Source: Lachnospiraceae bacterium
Lineage (GTDB): Bacteria > Bacillota > Clostridia > Lachnospirales > Lachnospiraceae
Reading direction: 5' to 3'
NCBI GenBank assembly: GCA_009911195.1
Contig: QXWV01000117.1
Coordinates: 1-64,000, forward strand
DNA length: 64,000 bases
Shown in pieces: positions 38,453 through 48,659 of this stretch. A program made the translations under genes and the position numbers. Under the pieces are notes generated by a model. That model was given only the letters and a program-made list of their open reading frames with translations, made no database searches and had not been told where the DNA came from. The first letter of the stretch is position 1. The number at the start of each line of letters is the position of its first letter.

Positions 38453-38809
38453 CTAAATTTTAGAAGCTTCCTTCAAATCCTTCAAAAACGGAATTACAAT
38501 ATCTTCCAACGTCTGGGCAATCTTTCCATCTTCCCTATCCTTAATTGCCGTTCCGAGCTCCATCAGTTTGGCATTCAACTCCTGTTTCTCCACCCGGATT
38601 TTCCCTATATCCATCACGTCGGATGTCCTGTTGTAAATCTCAATCACCCAATTCAGCCCATCGATGCACTGCTTCTGGAAATCATCCGTATCAGCCTGTC
38701 TTTCCCCCTTTAATTCCCTGCACAGAGTCTCCATGCCCGGAATCAGTTTCTCCAAATACTCCCTTGCTACTTCTACAGCTTCTTTTTTCTCATTCATTAA
38801 TTGTTCCAT
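38453..38809 (-). CDS. Small helical protein of unknown function
   Basis: The 118-residue, mostly helical, charged protein has no motif that I recognise; it has a cytoplasmic character, with no signal peptide or membrane span. It is probably real because it has a good promoter (38928-38956) with 17-base spacing, a ~110-base leader containing a TTTGCG/CGCAAA hairpin, and codon use like its neighbours. It is monocistronic. It could be a chaperone-like or regulatory coiled-coil protein, but nothing supports a specific function. Confidence 0.65.
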   Translation of the reverse strand: MEQLMNEKKEAVEVAREYLEKLIPGMETLCRELKGERQADTDDFQKQCIDGLNWVIEIYNRTSDVMDIGKIRVEKQELNAKLMELGTAIKDREDGKIAQTLEDIVIPFLKDLKEASKI

Positions 38810-38927
38810 TTTTTACCCCATTTCTGTGCGGCTTTTCATTTATCGGGTTTGCGGATGCCCTACGGACGCAAACTTGGCAAATCTTTGGTACATCAACGGA
38901 ACCGCACCTTCATTATTTTTTATATAT

Positions 38928-38956
38928 ACTATACCATTTCCCCAGATAGCCGTCAA
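38928..38956 (-). promoter_or_regulatory. SigmaA-type promoter of the 118-residue protein gene
   Basis: TTGACG and TATAGT on the minus strand are separated by 17 bases. Confidence 0.75.
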
Positions 38957-38973
38957 ATATAGTATTTGTTCGA

Positions 38974-39074
38974 CACGGAAATCAATTTCATGGGCAGCGT
39001 AGCGGGCTGGACTGAGGTGCTAACTTAATGACATTGCCATGGATGGCGGTTTTAGGAAGCATGGGCATGGATGC
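38974..39074. repeat. Partial copy of the inverted-repeat element at 18792-19302
   Basis: CACGGAAATCAATTTCATGG and the following GGCAGCGTAGCGGGC match the terminal repeat with one base deleted. Further along, TTAATGACATTG and GGAAGCATGGGCATGGATGC match internal parts of the right arm, in changed order. It lies directly after the 3' end of a glycosyltransferase gene. Confidence 0.6.
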
Positions 39075-39105
39075 CCGCGGCTTCCGCCCCGGCCGCTGCG
39101 CTCCC

Positions 39106-40098
39106 CTACGTCCCTCTGTGATAAAACAGATATTCCGCCAGCGGCAGCTCCATCACTTCCTGATACCAATCATAAATTTCCTTCTGGAAAAAGAAATCTT
39201 TACCATAATCCAGAATCCCAAACTCCGGCTCCACCGCCGATTGTATATACTGATAGCAATTGCTGAAAGCTTCAAATGTCTTCATAGATTCCAAATACCA
39301 GAGCATGAAATAAAGAAATTCGTTTATCAAACTTTGCCCATAGATTCCATACAACCCCTGCCTTTTCAGTTCTTCCGCAATCAGCGACCACATAGTAAAG
39401 CCGTTTTTCCAATCTTTTTCCTTTGTGTTGGACAAGGAGCCGCTGCTTATCCTGTGCACCGCCCATTTCTCTTTACGGTAAGCCATCCTTTCCGCCCTGG
39501 CCATAAGCATATACACAAAGAACCCATCCTCCGATGAACGGAAACAAGGGAACTGATAGCCGCATTTTACCACAAACTCCGTGCGGAAAAGCTTATCCCA
39601 TGCCCATCCTTTGGCAATCTGGAAAATACCCGCACATAAAAGCTCCCCTCCGGAAAATATCCCTTTCCCGTTTAAAAATAAATCTTCATAATCCCAGGCA
39701 TTCGGCTGCTCTTCTTCCATCCCCCCTTCCGCACAGCATTGCCCATATCTGCAAATCACAATATCCGCTTTATTCTTCTCCGCCTCTTCCGCCATTTTTT
39801 CCAGCATCTCGGGCGCATAATAATCATCCGCATCCAAAAAGGACAAATATTTTCCCGTGGCATATGACATACCTTTATTCCTGGCTGCACCGGCAAATTG
39901 GTTTTCCTGCCTTATCAGCTTTACCCTAGCATCTTTTTTCGCATACCCCTCCAAAATCTGGGGCGAACTATCCGTCGAGCCATCATCCACACATATAATT
40001 TCAATTTCTCTCAACGTCTGTCCACATATACTATCCAGACATTGAGGCAAATACTTTTCTTCGTTGTAAACGGGTAAAATAACCGATACTTTGACCAT
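39106..40098 (-). CDS. Family 2 glycosyltransferase
   Basis: The protein has a GT-A fold with VSVILPVYNEEKYLPQCLDS at the N-terminus, the nucleotide-binding DDGSTDSSPQIL and the metal-binding DAD motif (FLDADDYYAPEMLEKM), followed by ~200 residues of acceptor-side sequence. It would transfer a sugar to a surface glycan at the inner membrane face. The start is placed at 40098 where the family begins; GTG at 40104 has an AAAGG at better spacing, and a longer frame reaches 40137. It is divergent from the next glycosyltransferase and its stop is just after a repeat element. Confidence 0.88.
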   Translation of the reverse strand: MVKVSVILPVYNEEKYLPQCLDSICGQTLREIEIICVDDGSTDSSPQILEGYAKKDARVKLIRQENQFAGAARNKGMSYATGKYLSFLDADDYYAPEMLEKMAEEAEKNKADIVICRYGQCCAEGGMEEEQPNAWDYEDLFLNGKGIFSGGELLCAGIFQIAKGWAWDKLFRTEFVVKCGYQFPCFRSSEDGFFVYMLMARAERMAYRKEKWAVHRISSGSLSNTKEKDWKNGFTMWSLIAEELKRQGLYGIYGQSLINEFLYFMLWYLESMKTFEAFSNCYQYIQSAVEPEFGILDYGKDFFFQKEIYDWYQEVMELPLAEYLFYHRGT

Positions 40099-40360
40099 AC
40101 TCACAACCACGCCTTTCTTATCCATAGACTTATACATACTCCCTACCCTTATTTTTTATTATATCATATGTCACCAATTTCTGTCAGAAAATTGATGGCC
40201 TGCTTGCGCATCAACGCAATTCATCGTTGTATTTCTCACCGATTCCCCTTGATAATCCGCAAGCCCCCTTGACATATTCCCTCTAGTCCATCAAAATAAT
40301 AGTACTGATTCAATGCAGTGGATTCATTTTGAGGATTAGAAGGAGATAGAAAAGAAAGCC

Positions 40361-42031
40361 ATGGAAGAAATCATCTGTTATACTGTCCGTTTGCCCGAAG
40401 GCACCAAACAGAATATTCCATTTATGGAACTCCTTTATGATGAACGTTGGGCAGAAGGGGTGATTTTTTGCCCCGAAGGAATTTTTCAGGAAGTGGGCAG
40501 CTTTAATAGCAGGCTTTCCGCCAATCAACGTTATGAATTCCTGTTGCGCGCGGTGCAAAAATACCCGTTTACCGCTATAGGGATACCCGCAGGCATTCCG
40601 CAGGATGTATCCCATTTCCAGGCTCCTGACGGATTCATCCCGCTCCCCTGCGGTTATGGGATACCGAACCCAGCTCCTTTGGACCGTTACCGTACCGACT
40701 GCTACATTGCAGGCAAATACCAGCAGGAGCTTCTTTCCTCCCAATGCTTTGATTCCGTTATCCAATGCCTGCTTGCGGATGCTTCCCGGATGCCCGGTTA
40801 CGAAGAAACCACTAAATGGCTGGAGGACATGATTTCCCATGCCCCCCAATATTTTGAAATAGATGACAATACCCGCCCTATTCTCATATACCGCGGTTCC
40901 GATACATGTTACAATATTTTAAACCTTTTGGCCGACCAGCTAGCAGATGCGCTGCGCTCCTGCGGCCAGCAAGTCATAGTGTTTGATGTGGAAAAAGAAG
41001 GCAATCAGGCGCTGACCCAGTGGATTGACTGCCGTTTCAAAGCCATCATCGGCGTTCAAACCTATGTTTTTTCCATTATGATGCAGGATAAGGAAACTAA
41101 TCTTCACGATTTGATTACCGGTCCAAAATATAATATCATTCTTGACCATCCTTCTTTAATGAAAGAGCATATCGAAAACGGCCCGAAAGATTATTATCTG
41201 CTCCTTCATGACCGAAATTATATATCCTTTGCCAAATATTATTATTCCATGGTGAAAGGCTGTTTTTATCTTCCCCCAGGAGGCACTCTCCCCCTGGAAG
41301 GGAGGGCGGAAAAGATATATGATATCACTTTCATCGGCTCCTACTACAACTACCGGGACCGGCTTTTTGATATAGCTGCCTTCGAGCGGCCCAAACGTTT
41401 CCTGGCCGCCCGTTTCCTGCTGCTTATGCGCCGGAATCCGGACTGCCCTGCGGAGCTGGCATTTCAGAAGGCTTTGGACTACTATCATATCAGCCTGGAT
41501 AATGACGGTTTTCTGTCATTATTCTTTGAATTGCGTCTGGCCAGCTTCTGCATCATGCACTATTATAGGGAAAAAATTATCCGCACGTTGTTAGATGCCG
41601 GGATTGAAATCCATGTATACAGCCCTACCTGGCATAATGCCCCTTTTTTCGGGCACGAAAAGCTTATCTGCCATCCTGCCCTCAACGCGGAAGAAAGCCT
41701 GAAAGTTATGGCACAGTCCAGGATTTCCTTAAATGTCATGTCCTGGCATAAGGATGGGCTGACCGAACGGGTATTGAATGCCATGCTCTGCCGTTCCGTT
41801 GTATTATCCGACCGCAGTACCGCTTTGGAGAAAAATTTTTCCGACGGGAATGATTTGCTGCTTTTTTCCTTACACCAGATTCATCAGCTTCCCGGGCTGG
41901 TAAAAGGGCTGCTGGCAGATGATGCCAGATTGGAAGCTATAGCAAACCATGGATTTGAAAAAGCCTTTGCTAACCATCAATGGAAAAACCGGGCGGAAAG
42001 GTTTTTGGAGATTTTGGAGAATCGTCTGTGA
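40361..42031 (+). CDS. CgeB-like glycosyltransferase with N-terminal extension
   Basis: The 556-residue protein has a C-terminal CgeB/glycosyl-transferase-1-like part (~310-550; FIGSYYNYRDRLFD, then SRISLNVMSWHKDGLTERVLNAMLCR and SDRSTALEKNF) of the type often found next to flagellin and surface-layer glycosylation genes. The first ~300 residues contain segments like MELLYDERWAEGVIF and YNIILDHPSLMKEH, also seen in these long forms. It is probably cytoplasmic, acting on a protein or lipid-linked acceptor. It is first of two plus-strand genes. Confidence 0.8.
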   Translation: MEEIICYTVRLPEGTKQNIPFMELLYDERWAEGVIFCPEGIFQEVGSFNSRLSANQRYEFLLRAVQKYPFTAIGIPAGIPQDVSHFQAPDGFIPLPCGYGIPNPAPLDRYRTDCYIAGKYQQELLSSQCFDSVIQCLLADASRMPGYEETTKWLEDMISHAPQYFEIDDNTRPILIYRGSDTCYNILNLLADQLADALRSCGQQVIVFDVEKEGNQALTQWIDCRFKAIIGVQTYVFSIMMQDKETNLHDLITGPKYNIILDHPSLMKEHIENGPKDYYLLLHDRNYISFAKYYYSMVKGCFYLPPGGTLPLEGRAEKIYDITFIGSYYNYRDRLFDIAAFERPKRFLAARFLLLMRRNPDCPAELAFQKALDYYHISLDNDGFLSLFFELRLASFCIMHYYREKIIRTLLDAGIEIHVYSPTWHNAPFFGHEKLICHPALNAEESLKVMAQSRISLNVMSWHKDGLTERVLNAMLCRSVVLSDRSTALEKNFSDGNDLLLFSLHQIHQLPGLVKGLLADDARLEAIANHGFEKAFANHQWKNRAERFLEILENRL

Positions 42032-42090
42032 AATAATGCCAGGCACAGCAAATTTCAAACAACAGCACACTTACTATGGAGGTACTTGAC

Positions 42091-43266
42091 ATGCTCCCTA
42101 TATCCGTCTGCCTTATTGCCAAAAATGAAGAAAAATATATCGGCGAATGCTTAAGCCGCCTTGCCCGCTTTCATTGGGAAATCGTTGTTGTAGATACCGG
42201 TTCCACTGACCGGACGGTGGAAATTGCCCGCACCTATACACCCTGTGTTTATCATTTTGACTGGATTAATGATTTTAGCGCGGCCAAAAATTATGCTGTC
42301 CAAAAAGCCAGCTACGATTATATACTGACCGTTGACTGCGACGAATATCTGGAAAGCGATGGAATAAATGACGCTTTCTTGCAGAAAATGGTGCAGCAGA
42401 TATCGCCCATGCAGGCCGGTATGGTGCACCGCATCAGCCCGGATGCAGATTTATCCGAAAGCAGGGGGGCTGATACTTCCGTTCCTTTCGTGCATGAGTC
42501 CATCGCCCGCTTTTTTCACCGGGGATATGTGCACTATGTGGGGAGTATCCACGAACAGCTTGCCGCCCTCAATGGTTCTCCCCTGGAATTCATACCTGTT
42601 CCCCTAACTTTTTATCATGCAGGATATAGCACTACCGCTATTAAAAAGGAAAAGGCATCCCGCAATATCGCCATGCTGGAGGCCGAATTGCAGGCCGGAA
42701 ATGCCGATTCTTATATCCTTTTTCAATTGGGGCAGTCTTACTTTGGCCTTTCGGATTACGAACATGCGCTTCCTTATTTTGAACAAATTCTTTCTATGGA
42801 CGTAAATGAAAAGGAGACATATATTCAGACAATGATAGAATCTTATGGCTATTGCCTGCTGAACCTGGGATTCCATGCAAAAGCCCTGGAGTTGGAGGGT
42901 ATCTACGATATTTTCTCCCAAACGGCGGATTTTGTTTTTCTCATGGGGCTTATCTATATGAACAATGCTATGTTCCAGCGGGCTATTGATGAATTTTTAA
43001 AGGCCACTTCCATTGACGTCTGCGCCGTTGATGGGGTGAATAGTTATAAGGCTTATTATAATGTTGGGGTTATTTATGAGTGTATGGGGGATGCGCAGGC
43101 AGCCATAATGTATTATAAGAAATGCGGAGGGTATGGGCCGGCCAGGGAGCGGTTAGCCGGCCTTAAGTCGACAACCCCGCCGCAAGCAATGGGGCAGCAA
43201 ACTTCCAGCGCTGCAAGCGGCGGAGCATTGACCCACGCGGCAGTCGCCAAATCTCCGCACAAGTGA
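42091..43266 (+). CDS. Family 2 glycosyltransferase with TPR region
   Basis: The N-terminal GT-A domain (ISVCLIAKNEEKYIGECLSR, VDTGSTDRTVEIA, DWINDFSAAKNYAV, TVDCDEYLE) is followed by ~150 residues of tetratricopeptide-like helices (SYFGLSDYEHALPYFEQIL and later repeats). This is the usual build of SunS-like/TPR glycosyltransferases that modify proteins. GGAGG at 42078-42082 fixes ATG 42091. The last ~35 residues are a low-complexity Ala/Ser/Thr tail unlike the rest. It converges with the rdrB gene, 63 bases apart. Confidence 0.85.
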   Translation: MLPISVCLIAKNEEKYIGECLSRLARFHWEIVVVDTGSTDRTVEIARTYTPCVYHFDWINDFSAAKNYAVQKASYDYILTVDCDEYLESDGINDAFLQKMVQQISPMQAGMVHRISPDADLSESRGADTSVPFVHESIARFFHRGYVHYVGSIHEQLAALNGSPLEFIPVPLTFYHAGYSTTAIKKEKASRNIAMLEAELQAGNADSYILFQLGQSYFGLSDYEHALPYFEQILSMDVNEKETYIQTMIESYGYCLLNLGFHAKALELEGIYDIFSQTADFVFLMGLIYMNNAMFQRAIDEFLKATSIDVCAVDGVNSYKAYYNVGVIYECMGDAQAAIMYYKKCGGYGPARERLAGLKSTTPPQAMGQQTSSAASGGALTHAAVAKSPHK

Positions 43267-43329
43267 GGCTACTTGGCTCGTTGCCCGCGGGAATCAAATA
43301 ATTCATAGGTTGTCCCATTTCGGCACGGC

Positions 43330-45885
43330 TCACTCTCCCCTGCTGCACGTTTTCTCCTTAAAACTTTGCAGATTCCCCATCTGCCTTATATTCTCAATCC
43401 ACTGGTATATCATCTGCCTGTCATATACCTGGTTTTCATTTTCATCCCTGACTTTTTCCAGGGCACATGCCATCAGCGCATATTCATTTTCCAGGGAAGT
43501 ATGGAAAACACCCTTGTCATCCGTGTTGATGGATACATTAATCTGGGGGCATGACTGCAGCTTCCCAATATCCCATGTCATGTCCTTATTATAAAGCTGT
43601 ACTATCGGCAGTTCATCGTAATTTTCTGCCGTACTGATAGCCAGATTGGAGGACGGGTTCGTTTCCACCCCGATTCCTCTGGAAGCGAAATCCTTTGCCA
43701 TGGCCTTCTGCACTGCCTCTACCCCTTTTACATACATAGAAGGAATATATCTCTGTATGCTCTTTTCCCCTTCTTTCCTCACCCGCCAATTATAATGATA
43801 TAAATAGTATAAAAAACCAACCTCTTCCCTTAGCCTGTTTTTATGCTCCTTAGGGAACTTCCGGTTTATCAGCCAGTCCTGCCTATATGTAATCTCATCT
43901 CCGAATTGGCCGTTTATATACAGTTCCGGTTCATCCCCCCTAAGCTTCCATGCTTCATAATAAGCATGGATGTTGGGAACTAAGCTATTCCTTGCCCCAT
44001 TCTTTCCATATACCTGTGAAAAATAAAAATCAAATTCCCTCAAAAGCACTTCCTTTAAGTGGTCAAATTTCTGCAATCCATACTCGATGAGCTTATGATA
44101 AAGCCAGACCACATTGTCCAAATAATCTTGCTGGGGAAGCACAATGGTATACTGCTTCAATGCATACCACTTTTTCACATCAATCCCCAGTACTGTACCA
44201 TGCCCTATCCTGTCACCGCATTGGAGATTCAAAAAGTAAATAGCTTCATCTACAGCGCGCAGACCATCCACCACATCAAGGAAGTCTTCCCCTACATGAT
44301 ATGTCATTTTCAATTGGGGAACTTTTTCCGCACCAACCACTTCCTCCGTCACATGCTCTGCCAGAAAGCGGAACACTACCGCAAAAACTTCCGGCCTGCA
44401 TCCAATTTCCTGGGCGCAGGCGTCTATACCGAGTACATTGGAAGCTGCTTTCCGAAACCGTTCACGGAAATCATACAGGGCATTGGCCTGTCCTTCCAGC
44501 ACCTTCCGCCTCGTATAATGCCTGCAATAGCATCCGTCAAAGCATTCCTCATCAGGCAAATCCTCATCTTTTCTTTTTGCAAAATGAAATACATAGTAGT
44601 AGTTCTTTTTCGATATGGGATTTACACGCTGTTTTAAAACAGAATCAATTCCCAGAATCATCTCCGCATTTTTCTCCGCGCAGTCTTTAGGCGATACCCT
44701 GATTTCCAGGCATTGGATATTTCCGCTTTCCATACTGCCATAAACAGCGCTTTCTATCATTTTTCTGGAATCCGTATATACCCCTTTACGGCTGTTGTAT
44801 ATCTGAAAATTCTCAAAGCCTAATGCATGGTTTACCTGGACCAGCTCGCTTCGCACGCTTTGCTTCATCACCAGATAGGCATAAAACAATTGGTAATATT
44901 TTTTCGGCAGCTTCCTATCCGACAGTTCATCCACCAGAACCCGGTACATCATCCATCTTTCACCGGCAAACCAGTACATCTCCGGCTTTGACTTCTTTAA
45001 ATTACTTACATCATAAAGGGCATAATCCAAAAGCTCATCAAACCCTTTTAGCAAAGCGAACTCTTTTACATGGTCAATCATAGTCTGAATCTGATAGTGG
45101 TAAATCCCTATATCCATTTCCCCTGTCAATAACATATCGATTTGAGCTTTGCTAAATTCCTCCTGTTTCATCTCCAGAAGCCCATAAACAATATAAACCC
45201 GTATCAATGCCGCTTTCAGAATCCTGACTGCAAAAGAATCCTCAGAATATTTGATATTATAATGTTCCCTTGTTGCCCTCTGTGTTTTTTCTGCTTCTTT
45301 GGAAAAATCCGACAATATACCCGAGCTAACATGGTTCATGAAATAAATCCACATCAGATGAAAGTACGGCGCAGAGCCAAAGAGATGAAAATGATTTTCC
45401 GAAATCCCTCTTTCCAGAATACGCCTTAACTGCATATTATTATGGTCAATCGTTATATTCCATGTAAAATCAACATGCTTATCCCGACGCCTTTTAAAAC
45501 GCATCGCATAATAAGCACATATTAACAGGTCTTCTTCTACATAATTGGTTACTGACCGAAACCGCAGAAGATTCCCGTAAATGCATAAAGTCTCATTATT
45601 TTCTGTAATCAATAACCGCTCCGACAATTCTTCCAAAGCAGCAAATACATTCAGGCCGCTCCTGTCTTTCATACTGGAAAAGGGATGGCCTTCCTCCCAT
45701 GCACTTTTTTCTATGTATTTATATAACTGCGAATTCTCCGTATCGCTGTATTGGCGCATATATGCCTTGGACAACTGTAAAAAATCATGTTCAGGGAAAC
45801 AATCATAACGAATAGTTTCCCTGAGAATATCGTTTACGGAAACAGTGCTGAAATAGCACTTTACTACATTATCTAAATTATGCAC
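43330..45885 (-). CDS. rdrB: RADAR adenosine-deaminase-like subunit RdrB
   Basis: This 851-residue protein is much larger than housekeeping adenosine deaminases (~330-350) but keeps their whole active-site set. It has HFHLFGSA (metal ligands His165 and His167), TYHVGEDF (His529, Glu532), GDRIGHG (His561), TNPSSN in the place of the usual CPxSN, and INTDD (Asp788/789). Large insertions between these motifs are typical of RdrB. In RADAR systems RdrB and the ATPase RdrA form giant complexes that deaminate adenine-containing substrates on phage infection and stop phage growth. GTG start at 45885 after AAAGGGGA. It is the last gene of the operon. All catalytic residues appear intact, so it should be active. 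Confidence 0.9.
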   Translation of the reverse strand: MHNLDNVVKCYFSTVSVNDILRETIRYDCFPEHDFLQLSKAYMRQYSDTENSQLYKYIEKSAWEEGHPFSSMKDRSGLNVFAALEELSERLLITENNETLCIYGNLLRFRSVTNYVEEDLLICAYYAMRFKRRRDKHVDFTWNITIDHNNMQLRRILERGISENHFHLFGSAPYFHLMWIYFMNHVSSGILSDFSKEAEKTQRATREHYNIKYSEDSFAVRILKAALIRVYIVYGLLEMKQEEFSKAQIDMLLTGEMDIGIYHYQIQTMIDHVKEFALLKGFDELLDYALYDVSNLKKSKPEMYWFAGERWMMYRVLVDELSDRKLPKKYYQLFYAYLVMKQSVRSELVQVNHALGFENFQIYNSRKGVYTDSRKMIESAVYGSMESGNIQCLEIRVSPKDCAEKNAEMILGIDSVLKQRVNPISKKNYYYVFHFAKRKDEDLPDEECFDGCYCRHYTRRKVLEGQANALYDFRERFRKAASNVLGIDACAQEIGCRPEVFAVVFRFLAEHVTEEVVGAEKVPQLKMTYHVGEDFLDVVDGLRAVDEAIYFLNLQCGDRIGHGTVLGIDVKKWYALKQYTIVLPQQDYLDNVVWLYHKLIEYGLQKFDHLKEVLLREFDFYFSQVYGKNGARNSLVPNIHAYYEAWKLRGDEPELYINGQFGDEITYRQDWLINRKFPKEHKNRLREEVGFLYYLYHYNWRVRKEGEKSIQRYIPSMYVKGVEAVQKAMAKDFASRGIGVETNPSSNLAISTAENYDELPIVQLYNKDMTWDIGKLQSCPQINVSINTDDKGVFHTSLENEYALMACALEKVRDENENQVYDRQMIYQWIENIRQMGNLQSFKEKTCSRGE

Positions 45886-45912
45886 AGTATTCCCCTTTTA
45901 CCTTCTTTCGTA

Positions 45913-48615
45913 TTATTCTTCGATATCCTGCTCTTCCATGTCAATCGAAGTATTGGTACTTTTCACTATTTGCAATATAAAGTCATTCAATACAGACACG
46001 TCCAGGCTTCCTTTTACATCGCTGCATCCGAATGCTTTAATGAAAGGGCAGCAATAGAATTTTTCTAATAATTTTGGCCTCCTCTGCTCCGGGATTCCCA
46101 TATTTATGTATGCTTCATCTTCTTTCCCCAGTTCTTCCGCTATATAGCTATATACCCTTTGGAAATATTTAGCGATATCGGATAATTCCACCCCCGAGTC
46201 CTCTTTTGTCCTATTCCGGACCCGCTTCATTACATTATAGGTCATATCCAAATTATAAAACGGCAGGTAAACCATATTTTCATTTCCTTTATCTTCTGCC
46301 TTCCAAATAGACTTTGCATTCGCCTCTTCTTTGACCAGCTTTTCCCACTCTTCCAACTGTTGTTTTTTATACTGCTTATTATGCTGCTTGCTTTCGCTTG
46401 ATAATAATTCTTCTATACACTCGTAAATACTATCGCACAAGCTATTGAGGAATGTCTCCTTCATATTAGGGGCATCTTTTATCTCTCTTCCTACAAAGCC
46501 CAATAAGTCGAAATCCATTTTCTCAACTTCACTTATCATTATAATTTTACTTCCGCTTCCTTTCACTGTAATACCGCTTTTCACCTTGAAATTCCATTTT
46601 AATATATCTACCTTCCCTGAAGAGTTACGTAAATTTGAAAAAAGAAGCGATATACATTCCAGATAAGGTACATAGCTTGTCAGGTCTCCGATTAGCTTCT
46701 TTACCCCTTTTTGCGAATTGATATCAAGGGGGAACTCTCTCTCAATAGAGATTTGCTCTTCATTGCTCTTTCCAAAATATCCTATTGTCAGCGGCATCTT
46801 ATTCTTATCACTCCGAAGAATAGCTTTGGGCATTCCTTCCTCAAACCATTCCCCCCCAAATGTACTGCCTAAGAAGTTTGCCAAACGCATTTTTGCCCGT
46901 TGCCTGGCATCTTCCCTGTTTCCCGCGCCGCCGCTTTTGTCGCCTTCATCGCTATCGCTTCTTCTATTGCAATAGCTGTAGTATTCCCTGACCATCTCCG
47001 AAGTAAAAGATGCCAAAATGCAATGGCTTAAGACTTTATCATAATAGTCTTCTCTTCCGATATCATATATTTCACCTAACAAATCGCCATATCTGTACTC
47101 CACTTCATCCACACTGTCTTTTAATAGCTCATATTCAAACTTGCTCCCTTTATAATACCGGAGAAAATTCACCGCATATTCCGCTCTTCTTTCGATATTC
47201 CTTTGAACGATTAGCTTAAACACATCCAACTGTTCTTCATTCAGCACCTGGGAAGCCATCCTGTCCGTGATATCATAATTAAACCTGTCATGGTTCTGGT
47301 CATAGCGGTACATAGGATTATAACCATCCCTGCCCTTTCCTTCCTCTATTTCTTCCATAGAATACAGGGAATTCAAAAACTGGTTATAAGATATCAATTC
47401 CCGTATCGTACCAGGCAGGCAGAAATGTTTTTTCTTTCCGCACGCATCATAATAAATCAAAGTCTTATCCACAATCTTTTTCAGGATAAAAGCTTTGACC
47501 GTTTCTTCTTTCCCATCCAATTCTGAAATTCTAATCTGTTTGGATATAATATTGCCCCCGGAGAGATATATGCGGTTGGACAGCGGAAGCACTTTCAGCA
47601 AATAGTCATCATTCAGTTTTTTCGCCTTCCTGACTATATTTCCAAACTCTTCATAAGCCTTCTGCCCATTATATGCCCCGGACGGGATTTTCGGCATCAG
47701 CGATTCCATAAAGTATTTTTCCGACAGTAGATGCAAATGCCCGTAATCAACGGCTATCAGCACAATTATTCTGCGGTTAAACAGATATTTGTGCATCTGC
47801 TCCAGCATTTCATAGCCTTTTTCCAGATTCAAATCCAAATCATCTACTGTTATGACAAGAAAAGAATCCCCATCATTCCCCCTGTAGTATCCATACTCGT
47901 CCTTGCCATCCAACATATCCAAAAAGTTTTTTATCAGCTTCTCAAAGGCTTCCCTCGTTTTCAGGCTGCTGGAGACATTTTTCAGCTTAACTAATACAGA
48001 TTCCCCCAAAACCTCCCTTTTTTCACTATGGCCCACATTATTGTAATTCTTATATACTTCGTTGAATTCCTTCATTATCTTTTTGCTGAGTTCCTCGTAA
48101 TTGCTCATTCCGCTCTTCTCCTTGAACTCCGCCTCAAACACCTGGAACATGTTGGCCCAAATTAATTCAATCAAGTCTTCTTTTGCCTCTAATACAGAAG
48201 CATCAATAGGGGGCATAATCCAAAACCGGTACTGTTTTCCGTGCTTTTTATTATAGGATAAACGTTTGCCCCATTTTTCCTCTTCCTTCCCATACCTGGA
48301 TAAAATATCGCAGAATTCATTGATTGCGGTAGTCTTCCCGCTGCCCCTGGTGCCGATAAAGGCAATAATGTTCGCAAATTCCGAACAATTGATATCCGAA
48401 ATATCTGACCTTAATAAAAACCGATTTTTATTTCTGTTTTTCTGCCTTATCTGTTCCCGGCTATACCCTTCCTCCATCAAATCGATATTTTTTAAAATCG
48501 CCCCAAGGGCTTCATGATAGCAATTGATATATAACGGATAATTTATCCCTAAATCACTGCATTCCTCAGCTCCGCCTTCCGCAACCACATGTAGCTCATA
48601 ACGCTCTTTATCCAT
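45913..48615 (-). CDS. rdrA: RADAR ATPase subunit RdrA
   Basis: The 900-residue P-loop NTPase has Walker A GTRGSGKT at 88-95 and Walker B FLVITVDDLDLN around 252-263. This is the KAP/AAA-like ATPase core expected of RdrA, with a long C-terminal region (~400-900) of mixed helices and no recognised domain. It is located 27 bases upstream of rdrB, the fixed order in RADAR loci. RdrA forms a ring that, in described systems, works with RdrB, supplying substrate RNA or nucleotide in an ATP-dependent way. The start follows AAAGGGGA. It has about the usual length. Confidence 0.9.
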   Translation of the reverse strand: MDKERYELHVVAEGGAEECSDLGINYPLYINCYHEALGAILKNIDLMEEGYSREQIRQKNRNKNRFLLRSDISDINCSEFANIIAFIGTRGSGKTTAINEFCDILSRYGKEEEKWGKRLSYNKKHGKQYRFWIMPPIDASVLEAKEDLIELIWANMFQVFEAEFKEKSGMSNYEELSKKIMKEFNEVYKNYNNVGHSEKREVLGESVLVKLKNVSSSLKTREAFEKLIKNFLDMLDGKDEYGYYRGNDGDSFLVITVDDLDLNLEKGYEMLEQMHKYLFNRRIIVLIAVDYGHLHLLSEKYFMESLMPKIPSGAYNGQKAYEEFGNIVRKAKKLNDDYLLKVLPLSNRIYLSGGNIISKQIRISELDGKEETVKAFILKKIVDKTLIYYDACGKKKHFCLPGTIRELISYNQFLNSLYSMEEIEEGKGRDGYNPMYRYDQNHDRFNYDITDRMASQVLNEEQLDVFKLIVQRNIERRAEYAVNFLRYYKGSKFEYELLKDSVDEVEYRYGDLLGEIYDIGREDYYDKVLSHCILASFTSEMVREYYSYCNRRSDSDEGDKSGGAGNREDARQRAKMRLANFLGSTFGGEWFEEGMPKAILRSDKNKMPLTIGYFGKSNEEQISIEREFPLDINSQKGVKKLIGDLTSYVPYLECISLLFSNLRNSSGKVDILKWNFKVKSGITVKGSGSKIIMISEVEKMDFDLLGFVGREIKDAPNMKETFLNSLCDSIYECIEELLSSESKQHNKQYKKQQLEEWEKLVKEEANAKSIWKAEDKGNENMVYLPFYNLDMTYNVMKRVRNRTKEDSGVELSDIAKYFQRVYSYIAEELGKEDEAYINMGIPEQRRPKLLEKFYCCPFIKAFGCSDVKGSLDVSVLNDFILQIVKSTNTSIDMEEQDIEE

Positions 48616-48659
48616 AGTAAATCCCCTTTCACCTTAAGCAATTATAATGCAATTACCAT

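Noticed and set aside
40138-40360. Promoter starting with TTGACA near 40271
   Set aside because: No acceptable -10 hexamer at 16-18 bases; not reported as a feature.
43330-45885. Annotation as ordinary adenosine deaminase
   Set aside because: The protein is more than twice the usual length, has large insertions between motifs and follows an RdrA-type ATPase, so RdrB is the better call.
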